Shown here in pieces: positions 8,186-16,185 of a stretch of DNA of 25,467 bases. The position numbers and the translations under genes are program-made. Position 1 is the stretch's first letter; every line of letters begins with the position of its first letter. The notes under the pieces were generated by a model. It searched no databases. It was not told where the DNA came from and worked only from the letters and a program-made list of their open reading frames with translations. Origin of the DNA: a virus; the IMG/VR virus record IMGVR_UViG_3300009075_000016, positions 1 to 25,467 of that record. One strand, written 5' to 3'.

Positions 8186-8693
8186 AGGTGAATTACCAAG
8201 TGTTCCTAATAATGTTGTAAAGTTCAGTAAGAAGAAGTTTGATAATGGACATTGGCACTTTTGTGAACAGATGGGTGGTAAGTACGCAGAGAAGAATTGT
8301 CCAGTAGGTTTTATATATGTCATCAGAGATAATTACTTAGAACGTTTTTATTTGGGTAAAAAGACATTCTTCGGAAATGGTATTAGTAACAAAGGTAAAG
8401 AGTCTAATTGGAGAACTTACTTCTCATCTTCGAAAGCACTTGCGGAAATGTTTAAAGAGAGACCAATGGAAGAATTTGATTTTATCTGCTTAGAGCAATA
8501 TAAGACAAAGGGAACTCTATCTTATTCTGAAACTTGGTCTCTCTGTTTTGTTGAAGCACCTACGAATACGACTTGGTATAATACACTTATAGAGAAGGTC
8601 TCTTGGAATGTCAAAGAGCCTATTACGCAAAGACATAAAGATAGGTTGGCTGACGTAATCAAAATGAAGAAATTCGAGGAACAACATGCGTAA
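8175..8693 (+). CDS. GIY-YIG-like nuclease domain protein, 172 aa
   Basis: Start chosen at ATG 8175; a TTG three codons upstream is possible but unneeded. The pattern matches phage Seg-type GIY-YIG endonucleases: GFIYVIRDNYLERFYLGKKT (variant GIY as FIY at 46-48 and YIG as YLG at 59-61), then KESNWRTYFSSS (Arg80), then TKGTLSYSETWSL with Glu119 at the usual catalytic glutamate, then TTWYN with a late Asn. Free-standing homing endonucleases of this type occur between phage replication genes. It could instead be a domesticated junction-processing nuclease, since no gp3-like endonuclease is seen in the window. No separate DNA-binding domain is evident. Confidence 0.72.
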   Translation: MKFEGELPSVPNNVVKFSKKKFDNGHWHFCEQMGGKYAEKNCPVGFIYVIRDNYLERFYLGKKTFFGNGISNKGKESNWRTYFSSSKALAEMFKERPMEEFDFICLEQYKTKGTLSYSETWSLCFVEAPTNTTWYNTLIEKVSWNVKEPITQRHKDRLADVIKMKKFEEQHA

Positions 8694-8859
8694 CATTCTC
8701 TCTGTTATCTTTGTATTATCAGCGATCATGTGCGGTACTGCTGGTGCTGTAAATATTCTATTTGAAATTCAGAGAGGCGGCTTTCAATCGGATCATTTTC
8801 TTCCTTTAACAATATACTCATTATTAGGTATAGCAGCGCTCCATCAAAAGAAGGAGTAA
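8686..8859 (+). CDS. Small two-helix membrane protein, 57 aa
   Basis: The ATG at 8686 is preceded by GAGGAA and overlaps the end of the nuclease gene by 8 bp; the TAA (8857-8859) lies one base before the primase-helicase ATG. Hydrophobic stretches at about 4-26 (ILSVIFVLSAIMCGTAGAV) and 39-51 (LPLTIYSLLGIAAL) suggest two membrane passes with a basic C-terminus (HQKKE). No family recognised. Its ending AAGGAG supplies the ribosome binding site of the helicase gene. Confidence 0.7.
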   Translation: MRNILSVIFVLSAIMCGTAGAVNILFEIQRGGFQSDHFLPLTIYSLLGIAALHQKKE

Positions 8860-8860
8860 G

Positions 8861-10516
8861 ATGGGAAAGATCGTAGTTAAAAATCAACCCTGCCTAGATC
8901 AGGTTAACTGTGGCTCGCATGATGCAAGACAAATCTATGAAGAAGGTAATTCCTTCTGCTTCTCATGCGAGACATTTTTCCCTGCACAAGAAGGAGAAGT
9001 TGTGACAGAAACAAAGGTATCAAAAAGAGTTTCTCCAGATGATATTAGGGACTATAGAAGCAAAGGTTTAGAAGATAGACAAATCTCAACCAAAGTAATG
9101 GAATTCTTTGGTGTAAAAGTTTCTTTTAATGCTGAAGGCGAAATGGATGCTCATTATTATCCATATGAGCAAGACATTTATAAAGTTAGAAAACTTCCTA
9201 AAGACTTTTACTGGATTGGTAAATCGCATAAACTCTTTGGTCAAGAAAAGTTTAATGCATCTGGAAAGAAATTAGTTATTACTGAGGGTGAAATTGATGC
9301 ATTATCAGTTGCACAAGCTTGGTATGAACGTTATAAACAAGTGTATCCTGTTGTGGCGTTGTCATCGGCGTCGGGAACTAAGGCGCTTCTTGAAAACCGC
9401 GATTGGATAAGATCTTTCGATGAAGTAATTCTTTGTTTAGATGAGGATGAGGCTGGTAAGAAAGCTCTTGAGGAGAGTATTAAGATTATTGGTATTGATA
9501 AGGTAAAGATTACTAAATTACCTTTAAAAGATGCTAATAAAGTACTCACAGAGCAAGGTTGGAAAAGTCTTTTAAAATATATCTATGATGCAGCTCCGTA
9601 TACTCCTACTGGTATTATTAATAAAGAGGAATTATGGAAAGCACTAGAGGCCTATAATAGTATTCCCGCAGTACCTTATCCTCCTTGTTTAAGTGGTGTA
9701 AATCAAAAACTTAAAGGAATGCGTCCAGGTGAAATCACTCTATTTATTTCTGGCACAGGTAGCGGCAAGAGTACGATACTCCGTGAGATCATACTCCACG
9801 TTTTGGCCACAACGACTGATAAGGTTGGAATCGTATCTCTCGAAGAAAGCCCGGCAGAAACAGCAAGAAAGTTAGCTGGAATGGTATTACAGAGAAATCC
9901 TGCAAAAGAAGAGATCCCATTAGAGGAGCTCAAAGTTGGCTTTGATGAAGTCTTTGGGGGAGACCGAGTAATTTTGCTCGATCACCAAGGATCTATGAAT
10001 GACAGTTCAATTGTTGACAAATTGGAGTACATGTGCCTTAGCGGGGCTAAGTATCTCTTTATTGATCATATCACTATGCTTGTATCTGAAGGCGCTGCGG
10101 ACTTAACTGGCAATGAAGCCCATGATAAGGTGATGAATGATTTACTTCGTTTGGTTAAACGCCATCCTGTGTGGATTGGTCTCGTTAGTCATCTTAGGAA
10201 GGCTGGTAGTGGTGCTAAATCTTTCGAAGAAGGGAAATTACCTTCAATTGATGACATTAGAGGAAGCGGTTCGATTAAGCAAGTCAGTTTTGATATTATC
10301 TCTTTCGCTCGTAATCTTACAGCTGCCGATGATAATGAGCGTAATACTATCCTAATGCAGATTCTAAAAGCACGGCAAACAGGACTTACAGGTCGTGTAA
10401 ATAATGTTAAGTATTCATATGACACAGGTAGACTTTCTGCATGTGACGGCATGGATGATGCAGACGCTTTCGAAAAGGTCGAAGTTCCAACACTCCATAC
10501 AAAAGGATTCGATTAA
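8861..10516 (+). CDS. Bifunctional primase-helicase, T7 gp4-like
   Basis: Unwinds DNA and makes primers at the fork. Domain order: N-terminal zinc site (Cys11, Cys17, then FCFSC Cys33 and Cys36), with the first cysteine pair three residues wider than in T7 gp4; TOPRIM primase with TEGEIDAL (Glu142) and LCLDEDEAG (Asp194 onwards); RecA-type helicase with Walker A GTGSGKST (Lys303), Walker B YLFIDH (Asp402), a VSHLRKAG segment, and a late GSGSIKQVSFD block. 551 aa against 566 in T7. AAGGAG lies just upstream. The stop overlaps the next start (TAATG). All catalytic residues I can check are present. Confidence 0.95.
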   Translation: MGKIVVKNQPCLDQVNCGSHDARQIYEEGNSFCFSCETFFPAQEGEVVTETKVSKRVSPDDIRDYRSKGLEDRQISTKVMEFFGVKVSFNAEGEMDAHYYPYEQDIYKVRKLPKDFYWIGKSHKLFGQEKFNASGKKLVITEGEIDALSVAQAWYERYKQVYPVVALSSASGTKALLENRDWIRSFDEVILCLDEDEAGKKALEESIKIIGIDKVKITKLPLKDANKVLTEQGWKSLLKYIYDAAPYTPTGIINKEELWKALEAYNSIPAVPYPPCLSGVNQKLKGMRPGEITLFISGTGSGKSTILREIILHVLATTTDKVGIVSLEESPAETARKLAGMVLQRNPAKEEIPLEELKVGFDEVFGGDRVILLDHQGSMNDSSIVDKLEYMCLSGAKYLFIDHITMLVSEGAADLTGNEAHDKVMNDLLRLVKRHPVWIGLVSHLRKAGSGAKSFEEGKLPSIDDIRGSGSIKQVSFDIISFARNLTAADDNERNTILMQILKARQTGLTGRVNNVKYSYDTGRLSACDGMDDADAFEKVEVPTLHTKGFD

Positions 10517-10707
10517 TGGCAACATCTGAAAAGCTTGAAAATCGTATTGAGAAAGCAGTTGATGTTATTGTTGGTTATGGTGTTTATGATGGTTCTCATC
10601 ACAAGCAATGGGTTCTGAATAGAGTTTTAGAGATTCTCTGTGACGCAGATGAATATGAAGAAATTCTTAAAAATTACCCAGATTGGGATGTAGGCTTAGC
10701 GCCATGA
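10516..10707 (+). CDS. Hypothetical protein, 63 aa
   Basis: TAATG overlap with the helicase and ATGA overlap with the following gene place it in the same operon. Mostly helical and acidic (IEKAVDVIVGYG, VLEILCDADEYEEIL). No family recognised. Position between helicase and ribonucleotide reductase suggests co-expression with DNA synthesis genes only. Confidence 0.7.
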   Translation: MATSEKLENRIEKAVDVIVGYGVYDGSHHKQWVLNRVLEILCDADEYEEILKNYPDWDVGLAP

Positions 10708-11003
10708 CAACTATCAAAGAACTTGCTGGAGAAATGGGCTTACTTAACGATGAGAAGCCTATCGTACGTTATGTAGAATGGATAGAGCCCTGGCATTATC
10801 ATGACATTTCCTCGCCACATCCTGCTGAAGTTTATATAAACAGGACTATTAGAGTTACAGTAGAAGATGCGATTAAAATGCAAAAGGCTAATGCAGCATT
10901 TGAGAATAGAAAAAATAACCGACATTTTACGTACAAGTCTGATGAAATGGCTTTGAATGATTTTGTTGTAACATGTTGGGGAAAAATAGTTGAGGATTAT
11001 TAA
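10704..11003 (+). CDS. Hypothetical protein, 99 aa
   Basis: The ATG at 10704 is chosen over an upstream in-frame GTG because it forms an ATGA overlap with the preceding stop. Soluble and aromatic (VRYVEWIEPWHYHDI), with no recognised motif. The stop shares a base with the ribonucleotide reductase ATG. Confidence 0.72.
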   Translation: MTTIKELAGEMGLLNDEKPIVRYVEWIEPWHYHDISSPHPAEVYINRTIRVTVEDAIKMQKANAAFENRKNNRHFTYKSDEMALNDFVVTCWGKIVEDY

Positions 11004-12919
11004 TGACGGAAACAACAACGCCTTGGTCGTCCGTAGGTTACTTAACGTACAAGCGGACGTACGCAAGAAAATTTGAAGGAGAAACAGGAGCAGATGCTCC
11101 AACTGAAGAATTTCCAGATACTATTGAACGTGTATTAGGTGCATGTAAAGATCAATTGAAAGTTGGTTTCACTGAAGATGAAGAGGATCGTATTCGTGAA
11201 TACATGCTCGCGCTTAAGTGTTCTGTTGCAGGAAGATTCTTATGGCAACTTGGCACAAAGACTGTAGACAGACTGGGCTTAGCTTCACTCCAGAATTGTG
11301 CTTTCACTGTAGTAGATCGACCCATACGCCCTTTCTGTTGGGCAATGGACATGCTGGCACTTGGATCCGGTGTGGGCTACAACATTCAGAAAGTACACGT
11401 AGACAAACTTCCAGTAGTGAGGGATTGGTTCAAAGCACCTACAAGAGTTAATCATGCTGGTGCAGATTTCATAATCCCAGATTCTAGAGAAGGTTGGGTT
11501 AAGTTTCTTGGCAAAACATTAAAGGCAGCATTTTTAAGTGAACGACAAGAGAACGGGACCTTTACCTTCTCTACCCAAGTTGTACGTGGAAAAGGGTCTC
11601 CCATCGGAGGCTTTGGCGGCGTGGCTTCAGGCCCTGAAGATCTTGTGTGGGGCATCGGAAAAATCTCTGAAGTCCTTGAACGACGACGTGGAAAGAAAAT
11701 AAGGCCCATTGATGCTTTAGACATCATGAATATTATTGGCAAAATTATTGTTGCCGGTAATGTCAGACGTTCAGCGCAGATAGCAATAGGTGATCCTGAT
11801 GACATCGAATATTTATTGGCTAAGAGATGGGATATTGGCAATATTCCCCCTTGGAGGGATATGTCCAATAATTCTGTTGCCTGCGACGATCTCCGTGATC
11901 TTCATGAATACTTCTGGCATGGATATGAGGGTAAAGGAGAACCTTATGGTCTCATTAACCTTCGCTTATCGCGTAAGGTTGGAAGACTTAATGAGACTGA
12001 GTACCCTGATCCGGAAGTGATGGGTTACAATCCCTGTGCAGAGCAGTCGTTGGCTCCATATGAGACTTGTTGTCTTGCTGAAGTTTTTCTTCCCAATGTG
12101 GAATCTAAAGAAGAATTCCTAGATATCCTTGAATTGCTTTATAGGATTAATAAACATTCTTTGATTCTTCCTTCTCATCACCCTGAAACGGGTCAAATTG
12201 TTCATAAGAACATGAGAATGGGAATTGGTCTTACTGGTATCTTACAAGCCTCTAAAGAGCAAAATTCTTGGTTAGCTGATGGCTATAAATATCTTCGTGA
12301 TTTTGACGCGCGTTACTCTACTATGCACGGTTTCAATCGCTCTATCAAGCTTACGACCGTTAAACCATCTGGTACTTTAAGTCTGCTTCCAGGAGTAACA
12401 CCTGGTATTCATCCTGCATATGCACAGTATATGTATAGGCGAATACGTATTGCTTCTGATCATAAGCTAGTTGCAGTTTGCCGTGAGCATGGTTACCCTG
12501 TTGAATATCAATTAAACATAGATGGTTCTGAAGATTACGGTACAGTTGTTGTTACGTTCCCGTTTGCATATCCTGAAGGGACACGTCTTGCAAAGGACAT
12601 GACAGCACTTGATCAATTAAATGAGATTAAGCGTCTTCAAACCATATGGTCTGATAATAGTGTTTCTTGTACAGTGTATTACAAGAAAGAAGAGATTCCT
12701 GAAATTCGTGACTATCTAAATCGCTATTACAAGAATAATCATAAGAGTTTATCTTTCTTGTTACATTCAGAACATGGATTCAAACAGGCTCCGTTACAAG
12801 AAGTTACAAAAGAAGAGTACGAAAAGTTAGTAGAAAGTACTGAGATTATTACATCATTATCCAATGCCGAATTCGAGATGTCCGGTGAATGCGATAATGG
12901 CGCATGTCCGCTTAAATAA
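11003..12919 (+). CDS. nrdJ: Adenosylcobalamin-dependent ribonucleotide reductase (class II, monomeric type)
   Basis: Converts ribonucleotides to deoxyribonucleotides using a B12 radical, so it works with or without oxygen but needs host cobalamin. Signature of the monomeric triphosphate reductase type: QNCAFTV (Cys99, redox pair), NPCAEQ (Cys345 thiyl, Glu347), ETCCLAEVF (Cys356/357, second redox cysteine), PSGTLSLLPGVTPGIHP phosphate-binding loop, and a C-terminal C-x4-C (Cys630, Cys635) that re-reduces the active site. At 638 aa it is about 100 shorter than the Lactobacillus leichmannii enzyme (739), with no visible break. Coupled to the upstream gene by TAATG and followed by a terminator. 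Confidence 0.94.
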   Translation: MTETTTPWSSVGYLTYKRTYARKFEGETGADAPTEEFPDTIERVLGACKDQLKVGFTEDEEDRIREYMLALKCSVAGRFLWQLGTKTVDRLGLASLQNCAFTVVDRPIRPFCWAMDMLALGSGVGYNIQKVHVDKLPVVRDWFKAPTRVNHAGADFIIPDSREGWVKFLGKTLKAAFLSERQENGTFTFSTQVVRGKGSPIGGFGGVASGPEDLVWGIGKISEVLERRRGKKIRPIDALDIMNIIGKIIVAGNVRRSAQIAIGDPDDIEYLLAKRWDIGNIPPWRDMSNNSVACDDLRDLHEYFWHGYEGKGEPYGLINLRLSRKVGRLNETEYPDPEVMGYNPCAEQSLAPYETCCLAEVFLPNVESKEEFLDILELLYRINKHSLILPSHHPETGQIVHKNMRMGIGLTGILQASKEQNSWLADGYKYLRDFDARYSTMHGFNRSIKLTTVKPSGTLSLLPGVTPGIHPAYAQYMYRRIRIASDHKLVAVCREHGYPVEYQLNIDGSEDYGTVVVTFPFAYPEGTRLAKDMTALDQLNEIKRLQTIWSDNSVSCTVYYKKEEIPEIRDYLNRYYKNNHKSLSFLLHSEHGFKQAPLQEVTKEEYEKLVESTEIITSLSNAEFEMSGECDNGACPLK

Positions 12920-12923
12920 ATCG

Positions 12924-12950
12924 AGGGAGTCAGAAATGGCTCCCTTTTTA
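12924..12950 (+). terminator. Rho-independent terminator with GAAA loop
   Basis: AGGGAGTCA (12924-12932) pairs with TGGCTCCCT (12937-12945), 9 bp with one G-U, closed by a GAAA tetraloop and followed by TTTT. It lies 5 bp after the ribonucleotide reductase stop. Confidence 0.88.
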
Positions 12951-12962
12951 ATTGAGGTCAGT

Positions 12963-13163
12963 ATGGACGAAATATTTGAGAACGAGCTACACGTATTAGT
13001 TAAGAAATATAAACTTGAGGATTTATATGGTATTCCAGATTATCTTATTGTAGAATGGATGATGGTAAGTCTTGACAACATGTCTACATTTATGGATAGG
13101 CTTGAAGAGTTCAGAGATAGCATAAATGAGGAATTGTTAGAAGCTGCTGCGGAGAAAGACTAA
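12963..13163 (+). CDS. Small acidic helical protein, 66 aa
   Basis: The ATG at 12963 has TGAGG (12953-12957) upstream and is the first sensible start after the terminator; longer frames would read through the terminator. Rich in Glu and Leu (for example DRLEEFRDSINEELLEAAAEK), probably all helical. No family recognised. The stop overlaps the next ATG. Confidence 0.7.
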   Translation: MDEIFENELHVLVKKYKLEDLYGIPDYLIVEWMMVSLDNMSTFMDRLEEFRDSINEELLEAAAEKD

Positions 13164-13453
13164 TGAGTGGCAAATGTATCAAAGTAGATGTTACCGGAGT
13201 TACGACATTACATACATATCCTGAAAAGAAACCAACATTGCCGTTTCTTCAGGAACTTGTTGGAGGCTATATAGAGCATGTTAATGTAATGTATAATCGA
13301 AGAAAGCATGATGCTTATGTTGATGAAGATGGACTACCTAAAGAATTAAAGGTAAATTCAGCAGCTTTGCTTAAGTATTCACCTTCCGTCAACGGCTACT
13401 CTATTCCACTTATTGTGGGTCCCCTTGTAATAGTTGTGCCGGATGAGGTGTAA
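13163..13453 (+). CDS. DUF3846-like protein, 96 aa
   Basis: KPTLPFLQELVGGYIEHVNV followed by a short acidic turn (DEDGLPKELKVNSAALL) and a hydrophobic end (IPLIVGPLVIVVPDE) matches the DUF3846 pattern common in phages and plasmids (LQELVGGYIE...DEDGL...N..A...I.G..V). Biochemical role unknown; often beside replication genes, as here (upstream of the ligase). TAATG overlap with the preceding gene. Confidence 0.75.
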   Translation: MSGKCIKVDVTGVTTLHTYPEKKPTLPFLQELVGGYIEHVNVMYNRRKHDAYVDEDGLPKELKVNSAALLKYSPSVNGYSIPLIVGPLVIVVPDEV

Positions 13454-13454
13454 T

Positions 13455-14354
13455 ATGTTTAGGCCACTCTTGGCTCCAAACGAAGATCCGTTACGCTATC
13501 AGAATTACTTCGATGAGCTTAAGTATCCTCTTTTTGTTAGTCCTAAATATGATGGAATACGCTGTATTGTCAAGAATGGTATTGCATATTCACGATCAGG
13601 AAAGCCAATTCCATCAGCTCAAGTACAGTATGCTTTCAAACATTTAGAACACTTTGATGGTGAGCTTATTGTTGGTGACCCGACTGATTCTGATGTATAC
13701 AATAGGACACAGAGTCATGTTATGTCAAGAAGCAAACCGGGCGATATCAAGTTCTATGTGTTCGACTATACAGCACCGAGCTGTCTAAATTGGTCTTTTA
13801 AAACAAGACTAGAGCTACTCAGAGGTGCATTGTTTAATAATGCACAAGATAATGTCTTCATGGTACAACAAAAGAAAGTAATGATCTATGAAGAATTGAT
13901 GGATTTTGAAGTAGAATGTTTGTTTGAAGGTTTTGAAGGGATCATGATGCGTGACCCAGAAGCACCTTATAAACAAGGGAGAGGTACTTGGAAAGAAGGT
14001 ATCATCTATAAACTAAAAAGGTTTCAAGATGATGAAGCAGTTATCATTGGTTTTAAAGAACTAATGACTAACCAAAATGAACTAAAATTAGATGAGCTTG
14101 GTTATGCTAAAAGATCATCGTCAAAAGAAGGTCTCGTTGCTGGAGACACGCTTGGTGCTTTTATTGTTGATTATAAAGGCCAGGAATTGGACATTGCTCC
14201 CGGTATACTTACGCACGATGATCGAAAGTTGATCTGGGAAAATCAAGAAGACTTCTTAGAGAAGATGCTTAAGTTTAGATTCTTTGCACATGGTATTAAA
14301 GACAAACCGAGATTTCCTAGGTTCATAGGATTTCGAAATTTAGGAGATTTATAA
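13455..14354 (+). CDS. ATP-dependent DNA ligase, T7 gp1.3-like
   Basis: Seals nicks using ATP. Nucleotidyltransferase motifs in order: I SPKYDGIR (adenylated Lys31), III FDGELIVG, IIIa FYVFDY, IV EGIMMRDP, V YKLKRF. A C-terminal OB-fold-like region follows (DTLGAFIVDYKGQELDIAPG, then PRFPRFIGFR). 299 aa against 359 in T7. The ATG at 13455 is chosen for its GAGGTG ribosome site and agreement with family N-termini; longer upstream reading is not supported. Unlike T7, the gene lies distal to the polymerase and helicase. The stop overlaps the next ATG. Confidence 0.94.
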   Translation: MFRPLLAPNEDPLRYQNYFDELKYPLFVSPKYDGIRCIVKNGIAYSRSGKPIPSAQVQYAFKHLEHFDGELIVGDPTDSDVYNRTQSHVMSRSKPGDIKFYVFDYTAPSCLNWSFKTRLELLRGALFNNAQDNVFMVQQKKVMIYEELMDFEVECLFEGFEGIMMRDPEAPYKQGRGTWKEGIIYKLKRFQDDEAVIIGFKELMTNQNELKLDELGYAKRSSSKEGLVAGDTLGAFIVDYKGQELDIAPGILTHDDRKLIWENQEDFLEKMLKFRFFAHGIKDKPRFPRFIGFRNLGDL

Positions 14355-15355
14355 TGCCTGGATATAAGGCAAGAACTATCAAGTTAATCCTTCGAAAGAA
14401 GATTAAGGATTGGCTTGCATCGATTGAGAATGAGACGCTTAGAGGGGAATTAGGAGATAATGTAATTGTTACAGGAGGAGCAATTACCTCGATGTTGTTA
14501 GGCGAAAAGCCTCATGACTTTGATTTCTATTTGAGAACGCATAGCGCTACGATGCGTGCTGCTGTGTATTATGCCACTGCATTTAATAGGGCAAATTTTC
14601 TCGCGTCAGGTAGTGCGAGGAAATATGATGTTAGAGTTAAGCTTGAAAATATTACTAACATCAAAGGAATAGCTGAAGAACGTATTTTATTCCATATGCA
14701 ATCAGCAGGAGTAGCCTCTGAGACTCAAGAGACTTATGAGTACTTTGAAGGTCTACCTCAAGCAGAAACAGATGAGTTTGCTTCATCGCTTACAGAGAAT
14801 GCATATCAGGAATTGCTAGACCATCCTGAAGAAATAGTAGAGAAGCTTAATGAAGAGCTAAAAGCAGATCCTAAAAAGAAACCCTATAGACCAATCTTTC
14901 TAACAGATAATGCAGTATCTCTTGCCAATAAGGTTCAGCTGATTATTAGGTTCTATGGCGCACCCTCTCAGATTCATGATAACTTTGACTTTGCACATGC
15001 AATGTGTTATTATGATTTCAAAGAGGATAAGTTAAGTCTTCCCTCAGAAGCATTAGAAGCTATTCTATCGAAGACATTGGTTTATGAAGGTAGCCTTTAT
15101 CCTATAGCATCACTTTTCCGAATTAGAAAGTTCATGAATAGAGGCTGGAGAATCTCAGCGGGTCAAATGCTGAAGATTATTTGGCAAGTTAATAAATTAA
15201 AGTTAGATGATACTGCAATTCTTAGAGAACAGCTTTTAGGCGTTGATCAGGCATATATGCATCAGTTGATTACTGCATTGTCTAAAGTACAGCCTCATGA
15301 GAAAGTAGATGGTGCATATGTAGCAGCTTTGATTGATAAAATCTTTGATGAGTAA
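14354..15355 (+). CDS. Nucleotidyltransferase-fold protein, 333 aa
   Basis: Residues 38-60 read VIVTGGAITSMLLGEKPHDF then DFYLR, the GG...LLG...D-x-D signature of the Pol-beta-like nucleotidyltransferase superfamily (as in poly(A) polymerases and CCA-adding enzymes), with Gly41-Gly42 and metal ligands Asp55 and Asp57. Later regions are helical and unassigned (for example DNFDFAHAMCYYDFKEDKLS). Such proteins are found beside ligase genes in podophages; the substrate is not known. With four tRNA genes downstream, a tRNA-end or RNA-tailing role is conceivable, but this is inference. TAATG coupling with the ligase. Confidence 0.72.
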   Translation: MPGYKARTIKLILRKKIKDWLASIENETLRGELGDNVIVTGGAITSMLLGEKPHDFDFYLRTHSATMRAAVYYATAFNRANFLASGSARKYDVRVKLENITNIKGIAEERILFHMQSAGVASETQETYEYFEGLPQAETDEFASSLTENAYQELLDHPEEIVEKLNEELKADPKKKPYRPIFLTDNAVSLANKVQLIIRFYGAPSQIHDNFDFAHAMCYYDFKEDKLSLPSEALEAILSKTLVYEGSLYPIASLFRIRKFMNRGWRISAGQMLKIIWQVNKLKLDDTAILREQLLGVDQAYMHQLITALSKVQPHEKVDGAYVAALIDKIFDE

Positions 15356-15392
15356 CACAATTTGTTTAATTAAAAAGCCTATCCCAAGTGAC

Positions 15393-15488
15393 TTCCCAGG
15401 GGCCGCAGGTGAGACGCGCACCTGCCCCATGGCTGCCCTATACCGGGCCGTTCTGCGCGTGCCTGGCAATGCCTCTGGTTGCCTGGTG
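15393..15488 (+). other. GC-rich structured island in intergenic region
   Basis: About 95 bp whose GC content is far above the AT-rich surroundings. GCAGGTG (15405-15411) pairs perfectly with CACCTGC (15419-15425) around a 7-nt loop, extendable with GGG/CCC. GGCAA (15465-15469) pairs with TTGCC (15479-15483), and CCAGG pairs with either of two CCTGG copies. No credible gene fits: the frame crossing it also crosses the promoter. Possible structured RNA, origin element or acquired fragment. The remaining bases of 15356-15610 hold the promoter and a leader hairpin. Confidence 0.5.
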
Positions 15489-15515
15489 GATCGTTTTGAA
15501 GGAGCTCAAGGGTGG

Positions 15516-15549
15516 GTTAGTGAAACCGTTAACTTAACCCTCTTTTCTG
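15516..15549 (+). promoter_or_regulatory. Candidate phage RNA polymerase promoter (15611 cassette)
   Basis: A second exact copy of CCGTTAACTTAACCCTC (15526-15542), again with GTTAG upstream (15516-15520). Aligning TTAACCCTC with -15 to -7 of the T3 promoter puts +1 on G15549. The predicted leader contains a hairpin, GTCAC (15561-15565) with GTGAC (15576-15580). GGGTTA (15514-15519) can also pair with TAACCC (15535-15540). Confidence 0.7.
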
Positions 15550-15610
15550 TCAAGCGTATAGTCACTACGCGAAAAGTGACATTTTGTTTAATACATGTAA
15601 GGATGTTATA

Positions 15611-16180
15611 ATGTCGTCTGAAATTCGTCAAAAGTTTGAAGTCAATGGTCAGTTCTTCGATAGCAAGGCGGAAGCACAGGACTTCCTCCGCACACCGAAG
15701 ATCCAGACTGCACTTCTGGCAGTTACCGCCGGTAAGACCGAGCTGACTGAATGGCTGCTCGAGAATCGTGAGACTGTCGAGATGAGCTTTGAGGTCGGTA
15801 AGATTCGTCGCGTGACGAAGGGTGAGAAGAAGAAGCTTGAGAAGGCGCTTGAGGCCCTCGTTGAGCATTTCTCGCATGAGCCGAAGATTGCGTTCCTGGT
15901 CGATAACGTTGATGCGATCAAGGACAGCTTTGGTTGGCCGGGTGTGAAGCGTATGAGCGATGAGGAGAAGGCTGCTCTCGCGCGTAACACTCTGGTTGCT
16001 GCGACGGAAGGTCGTGAAGACGTTGCTGAGTGGATCATCGCGAACAAGGAAGCTATCCTTGCTGCGTATGCTGCTGGCATCGAGAAGCGTGAAGTTAGCC
16101 CCGCTGCTACAGAGGGTCTGGCTGCTTATCGCGCCAAGAAGGCTGCTGAGAAGGCTGCTAAGGAAGCCGCTTCTGGCTGA
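15611..16180 (+). CDS. Highly codon-biased protein with an internal duplication, 189 aa
   Basis: Family not recognised. The ATG at 15611 has AAGGA (15599-15603) at good spacing. Two copies of one module are visible: ALLAVTAGKTELTEWLLENR then ETVEMSFEVGKIRR (about 35-68), and TLVAATEGREDVAEWIIANK then EAILAAYAAGIEKR (about 127-160), sharing A-T-x-G-x5-E-W-[LI]2-x-N-[RK]-E and a later G-x2-[KR]. The end is Ala/Lys-rich helix (AAYRAKKAAEKAAKEAASG). Codons are strikingly GC-richer and more uniform than neighbours', and a phage-type promoter precedes it, so it is probably very abundant. The basic alanine-rich tail suggests nucleic-acid binding or a scaffold, but this is inference. Confidence 0.85.
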   Translation: MSSEIRQKFEVNGQFFDSKAEAQDFLRTPKIQTALLAVTAGKTELTEWLLENRETVEMSFEVGKIRRVTKGEKKKLEKALEALVEHFSHEPKIAFLVDNVDAIKDSFGWPGVKRMSDEEKAALARNTLVAATEGREDVAEWIIANKEAILAAYAAGIEKREVSPAATEGLAAYRAKKAAEKAAKEAASG

Positions 16181-16185
16181 TCTTA

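Noticed and set aside
15649-16080. 143-codon open frame on the minus strand opposite the 15611 gene
   Set aside because: It is the mirror of a GC-biased + strand gene that has a ribosome site, promoter and internal repeat. No minus-strand start signal is seen, and no other minus-strand gene is supported in the window.
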